The notes under the pieces: generated by a model
The model's database searches: none
What the model was told of the DNA's origin: nothing
The model's input: only the letters and a program-made list of their open reading frames with translations
Part shown: positions 1 to 6,710 of the stretch, one piece after another
Layout: every line of letters begins with the position of its first letter
How positions within the stretch are numbered: the stretch's first letter is position 1
Assembly (NCBI GenBank): GCA_011051075.1
Contig: DREN01000182.1
Coordinates: 1 to 9,790 of the forward strand
DNA: 9,790 bases
Direction: 5' to 3'
DNA from: Deltaproteobacteria bacterium
GTDB lineage: Bacteria > Desulfobacterota > DSM-4660 > Desulfatiglandales > Desulfatiglandaceae
Made by a program: the position numbers and the translations under genes

Positions 1-1540
1 CCCTTCCCCTGAGGTCAGGAAAACTCCTGCCCCCGCTGAACCGGCCCAGTCACCCGCCACCGGTCAAACGCGGGAAGAGGCGGTTCCCAAGCCGGAAGAA
101 AGGGAGATAGAGATCAACACTCCCCTTTACAGGGCCGTATTCAGTAATGTTGGACCCACCATTAAGAGCTTCAAGCTGAAGAAGTATCGCCAGACCACCG
201 ATCCTGACTCTCCCCCGGTGGACCTTGTGACCATCAAGAAAAATATGGGCGATTTTCTTCTCTTCTCCTTTGACAATCACTCGGTCCCGAAAAACGCGGG
301 GAGAGTTTTCCAGGTGGACAGGGAGTTCATTAACCTGGGGGAAGACTCCTCCCCTCAGACCCTGGTTTTTCGTGCCACAACCGGAGAGGGCGTTACCACT
401 ACCCAGACCTTCCGGTTCTATCCCGACCAGTACCGGATCGACCTGGACGTGGAGGTGGCCAACGGTTCGGCAAACCCCGTGGAGGGGGCGTTCAAGGCAG
501 AGCTCAGGGCCATGCCCCCCAAGGATAAGGGGGGCTACTACGCATACGTGGGTTTCGCCCTCCTCCTTGACAACGAATTGAAGGAGGTGGAGGTGGAAGA
601 CCCCTCCGAAGAGCAGAGCCTCAGGGGAAAGATGGGATGGGTTTCCTACGAGGACAACTACTTCATCTCCGCCGTGGTCCCCGACGTCCCCTCAAATGCG
701 GTCTTTACCGGACGCCATCTGACCTCTGGGGTACTTGAGGGCGCCTATTTTTTACCGCCCGCGTCCGTGGGTCCGCAGGGGGTGAAGGCCGCCAAGTACG
801 AACTCTACCTGGGCCCCCGGGACCTGGGTATTCTCAAAGGTTTTGGCAAAGGCCTGGATCAGGCCATAAATTTCGGGTGGACCGATATTATTGCAAAGCC
901 CCTCCTCTATATTCTGCGCTTTTTTGACAAGTATATCCACAACTACGGGGTATCCATCATCTTGCTGACCATTCTTGTGAAGGCCCTGTTCTGGCCCCTG
1001 ACCCACAAGAGTTACAAGTCCATGAAGGAGATGCAGAAACTTCAACCCAGAATGGCCAAGCTCAGGGAAAAGTACAAGGGCGACAAACAGAAGTTGAACC
1101 AGGAGATGATGGCCCTTTACAAGACCTACAAGGTTAACCCCATGGGAGGCTGCCTCCCCATGATCATCCAGATCCCGGTGTTTTTTGCCCTGTTCAGGGT
1201 CTTGGGAGGCTGTATTGAACTGAGGCATGCCCCCTTTGCCCTGTGGATCAACGACCTGTCGGCCCCTGACCGCCTGTTCAACTTCCACTTTCAGATCCCG
1301 TTCATGTCTCCGCCCTACGGTATCCCGGTACTGACCCTTCTCATGGGGGCATCCATGTTTCTGCAGCAGAAAATGACCCCTACACCGGGCGATCCGACTC
1401 AGGCCAAGATCATGATGTTTTTACCGGTCATCTTTACGTTCATGTTTATCAACTTCCCCTCCGGCCTTGTTCTTTACTGGCTGGTCAACAATATCCTTTC
1501 CATAGCCCAACAGTATCGAATTCACAAGAAACCGGCATAG
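1..1540 (+). CDS. yidC: Membrane protein insertase YidC (5' end outside the window)
   Basis: YidC inserts and folds inner-membrane proteins, alone or with SecYEG. The reading frame is open from base 2, so the true start and first membrane helix lie upstream; a GTG at 218 is internal and not the start. The order seen is a Pro/Glu-rich linker, the periplasmic P1 beta domain (opening near INTPLYRAVFSNVG), then the five-helix insertase core. Core hallmarks are PLTHKSYKSMKEMQKLQP (the C1 coiled-coil hairpin), EMMALYKTYKVNPMGGCLP, ELRHAPFALWINDLS, and FPSGLVLYWLVNN in the last helix. The positive residue of the hydrophilic groove, Arg366 in E. coli, is a lysine here (codon at 980-982); charge is kept. 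The protein ends shortly after the last helix in HKKPA, without a long basic tail. The khpB start lies 16 bases beyond the stop, so the two are probably cotranscribed. Confidence 0.97.
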   Translation, partial: PSPEVRKTPAPAEPAQSPATGQTREEAVPKPEEREIEINTPLYRAVFSNVGPTIKSFKLKKYRQTTDPDSPPVDLVTIKKNMGDFLLFSFDNHSVPKNAGRVFQVDREFINLGEDSSPQTLVFRATTGEGVTTTQTFRFYPDQYRIDLDVEVANGSANPVEGAFKAELRAMPPKDKGGYYAYVGFALLLDNELKEVEVEDPSEEQSLRGKMGWVSYEDNYFISAVVPDVPSNAVFTGRHLTSGVLEGAYFLPPASVGPQGVKAAKYELYLGPRDLGILKGFGKGLDQAINFGWTDIIAKPLLYILRFFDKYIHNYGVSIILLTILVKALFWPLTHKSYKSMKEMQKLQPRMAKLREKYKGDKQKLNQEMMALYKTYKVNPMGGCLPMIIQIPVFFALFRVLGGCIELRHAPFALWINDLSAPDRLFNFHFQIPFMSPPYGIPVLTLLMGASMFLQQKMTPTPGDPTQAKIMMFLPVIFTFMFINFPSGLVLYWLVNNILSIAQQYRIHKKPA

Positions 1541-1545
1541 TATGT

Positions 1546-1550
1546 GGAGG
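1546..1550 (+). promoter_or_regulatory. Ribosome binding site fixing the khpB start
   Basis: GGAGG lies six bases before the ATG at 1557. An in-frame ATG at 1542 overlaps the position of this site and has no Shine-Dalgarno of its own, so 1557 is the better start. Confidence 0.75.
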
Positions 1551-1556
1551 ACAACC

Positions 1557-2321
1557 ATGAAAACCTATGAATTTGAAGGAAAAAATGATGAGGATGCCAT
1601 CAGAAACGCATGCAGTGAGCTCAACCTTTCAAGGGAGGATCTGGAGATCGAGGTCCTTGAGCCAGGTTCAGCAGGGATTTTCGGCCTGGTAGGCGGCAGA
1701 AAGGCAAAGATCAGGGTATCTGTAAAAAGAGAGGACCCCGAATTAGAGCGCCGAGAACAGGAACCGGCCCCTGTCCCTGTCCAGGCGGAGAAAACCGAGA
1801 CCCAGGCGGTGGAAAAGAGGCCGCCCCAAGGAGAAGAAAACGGGATTGCCGTGGCAAAAGAGGCCCTTGAAAACATCCTGGCCCTGATCCCCATGGAAGG
1901 GACCACTGTGGTGGCGCAGCAGGTTGACGGCACAATTAACCTGAACATCGAGGGCGACAAATCCGGCCTTCTCATCGGGAGGAAGGGAAGGACACTGGAC
2001 GCCCTTCAGTTCATAGTAAACAAGATCGTAAACAAGTCTCTGGAAAAACGGACCCGTGTCCTCGTGGACTCGGAGAACTACCGTCAGAGAAGGGAAGACT
2101 TTCTGGTTCAGATGGCCCTGAGAATGGGCGACAAGGCCAAAAAGATAAGGAAACCGGTAGCAACCAATCTTCTCAATCCCCACGACCGGAGGATTGTGCA
2201 CCTTGCCCTTAAGGACGATGAGGAATTGGGCACCAAGGGGCGGGGAGAAGGGGCCTTGAAAAAGGTGATCATTATCCCCAAGCGGTACAGTTCCCCAAGA
2301 TCATCCAAGAGGGAATCCTGA
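1557..2321 (+). CDS. khpB: RNA-binding protein KhpB (Jag/SpoIIIJ-associated, Jag_N-KH-R3H)
   Basis: KhpB is a cytoplasmic RNA-binding protein found next to yidC in many bacteria; in Gram-positives it pairs with KhpA and affects cell-wall growth and division. This 254-residue protein has all three expected parts. The Jag_N domain covers residues 1-51 (EPGSAGIFGLVGGRKAKI is characteristic). A charged, Pro/Glu-rich linker runs from about 58 to 95. The KH domain covers about 96-172, with the GxxG loop as GRKG at 141-144 followed by TLDALQFIVN. The C-terminal R3H domain carries Arg211 and His215 in DRRIVHLAL, then GRGEGALKKVIIIPK. The start at 1557 is chosen over 1542 because it has a well-spaced GGAGG and begins directly with the Jag_N fold. 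A short basic tail (RSSKRES) follows. Family assignment is firm; the precise RNA targets are unknown. Confidence 0.95.
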   Translation: MKTYEFEGKNDEDAIRNACSELNLSREDLEIEVLEPGSAGIFGLVGGRKAKIRVSVKREDPELERREQEPAPVPVQAEKTETQAVEKRPPQGEENGIAVAKEALENILALIPMEGTTVVAQQVDGTINLNIEGDKSGLLIGRKGRTLDALQFIVNKIVNKSLEKRTRVLVDSENYRQRREDFLVQMALRMGDKAKKIRKPVATNLLNPHDRRIVHLALKDDEELGTKGRGEGALKKVIIIPKRYSSPRSSKRES

Positions 2322-2379
2322 ACATAAAAAGGCTCCCTTTGATGATATCCGTGTGAAGTGAAGCGGGGGTCGATCTCGC

Positions 2380-3762
2380 ATGTCTCCTGATCAGGATACC
2401 ATTGCCGCCATAGCCACCCCCGTAGGCCGGGCGGGAATCGGCATCATACGTGTAAGCGGCCCCCTTTCCCTGGAAATAGCGGGAAAGATCTTCATACCCA
2501 GGAACCCCGCCCGTCGCCTCCGAAGTCACCGCCTTTACTTAGGCCGGCTGGTGGAACCATCCTCCGGAGATACTGTGGATGAGGTTCTCCTCTCCTTCAT
2601 GAAGGCCCCCCGTACCTATACCAGGGAAGACGTCCTTGAGATCAACTCTCACAGCGGGTTCGCCCTCCTCACCAAGATACTCCATATCCTTCTGGACCAG
2701 GGCGCCAGACTGGCCAGACCGGGAGAATTCACCCTGCGGGCATTTCTCAACGGAAGGATCGACCTGACCCAGGCAGAAGCGGTCATGGATATTATCAACT
2801 CCCGTTCAGAACGGGGGCTTTATCTGGCTTCGCAGCAGGTCAAGGGACTTTTCAGGGAAAAGATCGAGGGACTGAGACAAAGGGCACTACAGATCCTTGC
2901 GCGGGCCGAGATGGAGATAGACTTCCCGGAGGAGGATAGTGACCTGGTTTTCAGGGAGGAGGGCGCGGACCAGATAAACCGCTCCCTTGTGGAGCCTGTC
3001 CAGTCCCTGATAGAGGCCCATGGGAGCAGGGTATGGGTGGACGGCATAAATGCGGTCATTGCGGGGAGGGTCAATGCGGGCAAGTCGAGCCTGCTCAACC
3101 GTCTTGTGGAGGAGGAGCGGGCCATTGTTACGCCCGTGCCCGGGACCACCAGGGACGTAATCGAATGCACCGTAAATATAGATGGAATCCCCTTCAAGCT
3201 CATGGACACCGCAGGTTTCCGCAGTGTGAGTAACGAGGTGGAGAGGCTTGGAATCGGGCTGACTACAAAGAGGCTGGCGGAATCGGACCTGGTACTGATC
3301 GTAATTGACCGGAGCCGTCCCATTGACAAAGACGACCTGGATGCCATCCACCGGTGTCGGGAAAAAAAGGCTCTGATGGTGCTGAACAAGATCGACCTCC
3401 CATCGGGACTGGACCCGGGGGACCGTGCCGCCCTTTCCCTCTTCCCTTCTGTCCAGACCTCGGCCCTCACGGGCCGGGGTATTGATCAGATGAAGCAGGC
3501 CATGAAGGGTACAGCCCTCGAAGACCACCGGCTCGACCCGAACACCTCAAATGCGGTCCCCAACCTGAGACACCGCCAGGCCCTGGAAACGGCCCTGGGG
3601 TTTTTCAGGGAGGCGGCAGAGAGGACAAAGGACGGCTTTCCCATGGAAATCGTGGCCCTTGAACTGAGAAGCGGGCTTGACGCATTAGGGGAAATCACCG
3701 GAGAAACCACCGATGAAGACCTCCTGAACACCATATTCAGCCAGTTCTGTATAGGAAAATAG
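2380..3762 (+). CDS. mnmE: tRNA modification GTPase MnmE (TrmE)
   Basis: MnmE, with MnmG, installs the (carboxymethyl)aminomethyl group on C5 of the wobble uridine U34 of certain tRNAs, using a tetrahydrofolate one-carbon unit and GTP hydrolysis. The 460 residues show the N-terminal folate-binding/dimerisation domain (opening DTIAAIATPVGRAGIGIIR), a helical domain, an inserted G domain and the C-terminal FCIGK with catalytic Cys457. G-domain motifs are the P-loop GRVNAGKSS (229-237, Lys235), VTPVPGTTRD (G2/K-loop), DTAGFR (276-281), NKID (336-339) and TSAL. Asn232, the potassium-coordinating position, and Glu288 in NEVERLGI, equivalent to the E. coli catalytic Glu282, are both kept. The P-loop has Val where Pro is usual (GRPN). 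Length is normal for the family. The upstream Shine-Dalgarno is weak (a GGGGGT run about ten bases before ATG). It is preceded by khpB at 58 bases; mnmG does not follow. Confidence 0.98.
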   Translation: MSPDQDTIAAIATPVGRAGIGIIRVSGPLSLEIAGKIFIPRNPARRLRSHRLYLGRLVEPSSGDTVDEVLLSFMKAPRTYTREDVLEINSHSGFALLTKILHILLDQGARLARPGEFTLRAFLNGRIDLTQAEAVMDIINSRSERGLYLASQQVKGLFREKIEGLRQRALQILARAEMEIDFPEEDSDLVFREEGADQINRSLVEPVQSLIEAHGSRVWVDGINAVIAGRVNAGKSSLLNRLVEEERAIVTPVPGTTRDVIECTVNIDGIPFKLMDTAGFRSVSNEVERLGIGLTTKRLAESDLVLIVIDRSRPIDKDDLDAIHRCREKKALMVLNKIDLPSGLDPGDRAALSLFPSVQTSALTGRGIDQMKQAMKGTALEDHRLDPNTSNAVPNLRHRQALETALGFFREAAERTKDGFPMEIVALELRSGLDALGEITGETTDEDLLNTIFSQFCIGK

Positions 3763-3777
3763 AGGGTCTCACACCCT

Positions 3778-4011
3778 TCAGTCCCCGAAATATTCCCTGA
3801 CCTGCACGTCCCTCTCCCAGGCCACCTTTGTAAACTGGCCGAGGGGCATCAGCTCATGGATCTGGGCCCTGTCAGATGAGGTGCCGATATTGGCGGTTAC
3901 CTTTACCCTGAGACCTTCACCGATACCGCAGGGGTGAAGCCGAGCTTGACTTTTCAGACGGCCTGCGTCATGCTCTGAAAAATGACCGCCGGTAACGCAG
4001 TCCAAAATCAT
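3778..4011 (-). pseudogene. thiC: Internally deleted thiC relic
   Basis: ThiC makes the hydroxymethylpyrimidine phosphate precursor of thiamine by radical-SAM chemistry and is normally more than 400 residues. This minus-strand frame has only 77 codons. Residues 24-47 (about 3871-3942) contain HPCGIGEGLRVKVTANIGTS followed by SD, the conserved N-terminal block of the short-form enzyme. Residues 47-71 (about 3799-3873) read DRAQIHELMPLGQFTKVAWE and then RDVQV, which matches the block that in intact ThiC lies well over a hundred residues later, just before the EGPGHVP motif. The two are fused near Asp47, and the frame then loses similarity and stops, so the radical-SAM cysteine motif and most of the active site are missing. 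The first 23 residues are not recognised. I see no convincing ribosome site or promoter for it. It is most likely a decayed copy, with a functional thiC possibly elsewhere. Motif matches are from memory of the family, without an alignment. Confidence 0.75.
3951..3981. promoter_or_regulatory. Perfect 8-base inverted repeat, possible operator
   Basis: TTTTCAGA at 3951-3958 is exactly mirrored by TCTGAAAA at 3974-3981 across a 15-base gap. It starts at the last base of a -35-like TTGACT (3946-3951) and covers the site of a poor -10 candidate (CATGCT, 3969-3974), 55 bases before the ligase start. It could be an operator for the downstream operon. Neither side is followed by a T tract, so it does not look like an intrinsic terminator. 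The promoter itself is weakly supported. Confidence 0.35.
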
Positions 4012-4035
4012 TATCTGGAAGTCTAGAGACCCGAA

Positions 4036-5550
4036 ATGAACGTGGGTTACTTTCTCATCAACTCCGCCCGCAAGTTTCCCGAAAGGACCGCCATCGTCTC
4101 CGGGGAGGGCAGGTTCACATTCAAGGAACTGGATCTGAGGACAGATCGGCTGGCCCTGGCAATGAACAGGGCAGGACTTGAAAGGGGAGACCGGGTGGGG
4201 ATACTCTTCTTCAACAGCGTCTATTTTGTGGAGACCTACTTCGCTGCCCTCAAGGCCGGCCTGGTTGCCACCCCGGTAAACTTCCGGCTCGCCCGCCGGG
4301 AGATGGCCTTTATCCTGGAGAACTCCAGGGCAAAGGCCCTTTTCTACGACCCGGAGTTTGAGAAGGAGATCGCCGGGGTCTCTGAAACGGTGAAGACCCT
4401 CGAGCTCCTGGTCTCTCCCCGCAGGGAGAGAGCGGGAATAGGGGTGGACTACGAGGATCTTCTGTCCACGGGAAGCGATCCCCTATCTCCCCTCCCCCTT
4501 GTGGGCGAAGAGGACCGATGCCAGATAATGTATACCTCAGGGACCACCGGCAGACCCAAGGGGGCGGTCTTGACCCATGGCAACGTGACTTGGAACCTGT
4601 TCAACACCCTCTCCGGGAGAGAAGACCGGCCAGGGGAACGGGCCATAATCGTGGGACCCCTCTTTCACGCCGCGGCCCTGAACAATCACCTGACCATCCA
4701 GATTGCCCTGGGAGGAACCGCGATCCTGCTCAGGAGATTCGAGCCCGCCTCTCTCCTTGAGACCATCGAACGGGAAAGGGCCACTGTCATGTCCGGTGCC
4801 CCGGCCCTGTACAACATGCTTCTTGACTACCCCGATGCCCATGAATACGACCTGAGTTCAATAATCAAGTGTACTGCAGGCTCGGACAGGCTGCCCATGG
4901 AGACCAAGAAGAGGCTCCTCCAGTTTTTCCCCAGCATAAACGGTGTCTACGACGTTTACGGCTGCACCGAGGCATCCCCCTGCATCACCATCCTGAGCGC
5001 CGGCGACTCCCTGCGCAAGGACCTGTCAGTGGGCAGGGCCCTCCCCTTTCTTCATGCACGCATCGTGGATGAAAAGGATATCCCCCTGGCCCCGGGGGAG
5101 GTGGGGGAACTGGTATGCTCGGGACCCAACGTCATGGCGGGTTATCATGAAGATCCCGAAGGCACAAGAGAGGCCCTCAGGGGGGGGTGGCTTCATACCG
5201 GGGACATGGCCAGAATGGATGAGGATGGCTTTTTCTACATAGTGGACCGTAAGAAGGAGATGATTATAAGCGGGGGGGAAAACATCTACCCCAGAGAGGT
5301 TGAGGACGTGCTCCTGACCCACCCGGCGGTTGCCGACACGGCAGTGGCCGGCGTACCTGACCCGGTGTGGGGAGAGAGCGTCAGAGCATTCGTTGTGCTG
5401 AAAGAAGGGATGGATCTGGAAGAAGGGGAACTCATCCAGTTCTGCAGAAGACACCTGGCGGGCTATAAGAGACCCAGAAAGGTGATTTTTGTCCCCGCCA
5501 TACCCAAGAATCCCCTGGGCAAGGTGCTCAAGCATCTTCTCAAAGGTTAG
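4036..5550 (+). CDS. Acyl-CoA synthetase (AMP-forming), class I adenylate-forming family
   Basis: It is expected to activate a carboxylic acid with ATP to an acyl-adenylate and then form the CoA thioester in the cytoplasm. The 504 residues fit the usual length for medium/short-chain or aromatic acyl-CoA ligases. Visible motifs in order are the ATP-binding loop YTSGTTGRPKG (166-176), the A5 motif YGCTEA (308-313), LHTGD with the ribose-binding Asp390, the hinge region VDRKKEMIISGGENIYP (403 onward, Arg405), and the C-terminal PKNPLGK with catalytic Lys496. The N-terminus (NSARKFPERTAIVSGEGRFT) is typical of the FadD/CaiC-like branch. The ATG at 4036 is used because the conserved N-terminal block starts directly after it, although the Shine-Dalgarno is weak. 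The gene heads the apparent transport/catabolic operon and may activate the acid taken up by the TRAP system. Substrate chain length cannot be inferred. A run of eight G occurs inside the gene at 5180-5187. Confidence 0.94.
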   Translation: MNVGYFLINSARKFPERTAIVSGEGRFTFKELDLRTDRLALAMNRAGLERGDRVGILFFNSVYFVETYFAALKAGLVATPVNFRLARREMAFILENSRAKALFYDPEFEKEIAGVSETVKTLELLVSPRRERAGIGVDYEDLLSTGSDPLSPLPLVGEEDRCQIMYTSGTTGRPKGAVLTHGNVTWNLFNTLSGREDRPGERAIIVGPLFHAAALNNHLTIQIALGGTAILLRRFEPASLLETIERERATVMSGAPALYNMLLDYPDAHEYDLSSIIKCTAGSDRLPMETKKRLLQFFPSINGVYDVYGCTEASPCITILSAGDSLRKDLSVGRALPFLHARIVDEKDIPLAPGEVGELVCSGPNVMAGYHEDPEGTREALRGGWLHTGDMARMDEDGFFYIVDRKKEMIISGGENIYPREVEDVLLTHPAVADTAVAGVPDPVWGESVRAFVVLKEGMDLEEGELIQFCRRHLAGYKRPRKVIFVPAIPKNPLGKVLKHLLKG

Positions 5551-5553
5551 GGA

Positions 5554-5563
5554 AAGGAGGTGA
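5554..5563 (+). promoter_or_regulatory. Orphan Shine-Dalgarno-like sequence
   Basis: AAGGAGGTGA four bases after the ligase stop is a near-perfect complement of the 16S rRNA 3' end, yet no ATG, GTG or TTG lies at a normal distance downstream; the only GTG (5560) overlaps the site itself. The binding-protein gene begins 60 bases further on with its own site. It may be a vestige of a lost small gene or chance. Confidence 0.3.
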
Positions 5564-5610
5564 GTAGACAGAGATCTTCAGAGGGAGATTCCATAACACC
5601 CAAAATAACA

Positions 5611-5616
5611 AGGAGG
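5611..5616 (+). promoter_or_regulatory. Strong ribosome binding site of the TAXI binding-protein gene
   Basis: AGGAGG with a seven-base spacer to the ATG at 5624. It is the best-placed site in the window, fitting the high expression usual for periplasmic binding proteins, and it fixes the start so that a complete signal peptide is encoded. Confidence 0.8.
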
Positions 5617-5623
5617 AAGCAGG

Positions 5624-6601
5624 ATGAAAAGAAGAACTGCCGTAGTGACCGTTTTTTGTATCTGCGCCACACTGCTTTTAGCGGGGGCCTTTTCCACAGA
5701 CAGTCTTGGCGGGGACAAGCGTCTCCTATCCATAGCCACCGCCAGTACCGGGGGGAGCTGGTATCCGGCCGGTGGCGCCATAAGCAGCCTGATCAACAAG
5801 TACATACCTGACACCGAGGCATCGGCCCACCCGTCCGCTGCGAGCAGGGAAAACGTGAGGTTGTTGGAAGAGAAGAAGACAGACCTGGCCATGGTCATGC
5901 CGAGCGTGGCCTATTTCGCCCAGAGCGGGACAGGGATCTACAAGGGGAAACCACCGGCAAAGATCAAAGGGCTTTTTTCATTCTGGGGCATCGATCTGCT
6001 CATCATTGCCCGCGCAGATACGGACATATACAAGATCGAAGACCTCAGGGGAAAGAAGGTCGGCTTTGGGCCTCCCGGGAGCGGGAGCGCCAACATGTCC
6101 AAAAAGATATTGGAGGAGTACGGGTTGAGTTACAAGGACATGAAGCCCCAGTTCATCTCCGCTACCGAGCAGTCCCAGGCCCTGAAGGACGGGACCCTCG
6201 ACGCGGCCATGTATACCATCGGGACACCCGCCTCCACCTTTGTGGATCTCTGCACCCTCACAAAGTGCCGCATCCTCCCCATTGAAAATGGGATGATGAA
6301 AAAGATCCTCAAGAAGTATCCCTACTATGCGGCATCGGTCATTCCCGCCAATGCCTACCCCCAGATCGACAAGGCCACGCCCGCCCTGAAGTGGGTGGGG
6401 ATCGTTATTACCTACGATGACCTTGACCCCGATCTTGCCTACAAGATCGTCAAGACCGTATGCAAGGATCACTTAGATGAGTTCAAGCAGTGTCACGCCA
6501 AGGCAAAGGAGCTGACCACCATGGGTATGTCAAAGGGGATGTCAATCCCGTGGCATCCGGGAGCGGCCAGGTTCTGGAAGGAAATAGGTGCCATCAATTA
6601 G
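5624..6601 (+). CDS. TRAP transporter solute-binding protein, TAXI family
   Basis: This is the periplasmic receptor of a TRAP transporter, which captures an organic solute and hands it to an ion-gradient-driven permease. The 325-residue protein starts with a signal peptide: a basic MKRR, a hydrophobic stretch to about residue 22 (ending LLLAGAF), and probable type I cleavage shortly after. There is no lipobox with a suitably placed cysteine. The mature part opens with LSIATASTGGSWYPAGGAIS, the hallmark of TAXI (TRAP-associated extracytoplasmic immunogenic) proteins, followed by the central DLRGKKVGFGPPGSGS block and IPWHPGAARFWKE at the C-terminus. The gene has a strong ribosome site, sits 73 bases after the ligase gene, and precedes the DUF1850 and fused permease genes, the standard TAXI arrangement. 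A stable stem-loop follows the stop codon. Known TAXI ligands include glutamate and other carboxylates; the ligand here is unknown. Confidence 0.95.
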   Translation: MKRRTAVVTVFCICATLLLAGAFSTDSLGGDKRLLSIATASTGGSWYPAGGAISSLINKYIPDTEASAHPSAASRENVRLLEEKKTDLAMVMPSVAYFAQSGTGIYKGKPPAKIKGLFSFWGIDLLIIARADTDIYKIEDLRGKKVGFGPPGSGSANMSKKILEEYGLSYKDMKPQFISATEQSQALKDGTLDAAMYTIGTPASTFVDLCTLTKCRILPIENGMMKKILKKYPYYAASVIPANAYPQIDKATPALKWVGIVITYDDLDPDLAYKIVKTVCKDHLDEFKQCHAKAKELTTMGMSKGMSIPWHPGAARFWKEIGAIN

Positions 6602-6619
6602 GCCGGAAGCATGATCCGG

Positions 6620-6669
6620 GCTTCGTCTCAAAGGGGACCTGAGGATCCCGGTTTTCCCTGAGACGAAGC
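6620..6669. repeat. Long intergenic stem-loop after the binding-protein gene
   Basis: GCTTCGTCTCA (6620-6630) is perfectly complementary to TGAGACGAAGC (6659-6669). After two mismatches the pairing can continue inward: GGGGACC with GGTTTTCCC, using several G-U pairs, leaves a loop of about ten bases. No T tract follows, so it is not a classical intrinsic terminator. Its place between a binding-protein gene and the membrane subunits fits a structure that protects the upstream mRNA or partly limits readthrough. It could also be a copy of a dispersed palindromic repeat. Confidence 0.7.
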
Positions 6670-6710
6670 GCCGCTTTGCAGGCCCAGATCCAGGGACTTC
6701 GCCTAATGCC

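Noticed and set aside
752..1288. 178-codon minus-strand frame inside yidC
   Set aside because: It is antisense to the most conserved part of YidC and shows no recognisable motif or ribosome site.
2325..2342. AAAGG-CTC-CCTTT hairpin between khpB and mnmE
   Set aside because: It is a five-pair stem with a three-base loop and no T tract on the + strand; the gap is short and the genes look cotranscribed.
3361..3372. In-frame A-AAA-AAG slippery heptamer in mnmE
   Set aside because: A -1 shift would soon hit a stop and break the G domain; I saw no stimulatory structure, and MnmE is not known to use frameshifting.
3763..3777. AGGGT-CTCAC-ACCCT mini hairpin just after the mnmE stop
   Set aside because: It has only five base pairs and no T tract, so it is too weak to call a terminator.
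3985..4035. Possible TPP riboswitch on the minus strand upstream of the thiC relic
   Set aside because: There is a loose resemblance to GGATAATG-type sequence only; the CTGAGA element and paired arms are missing.
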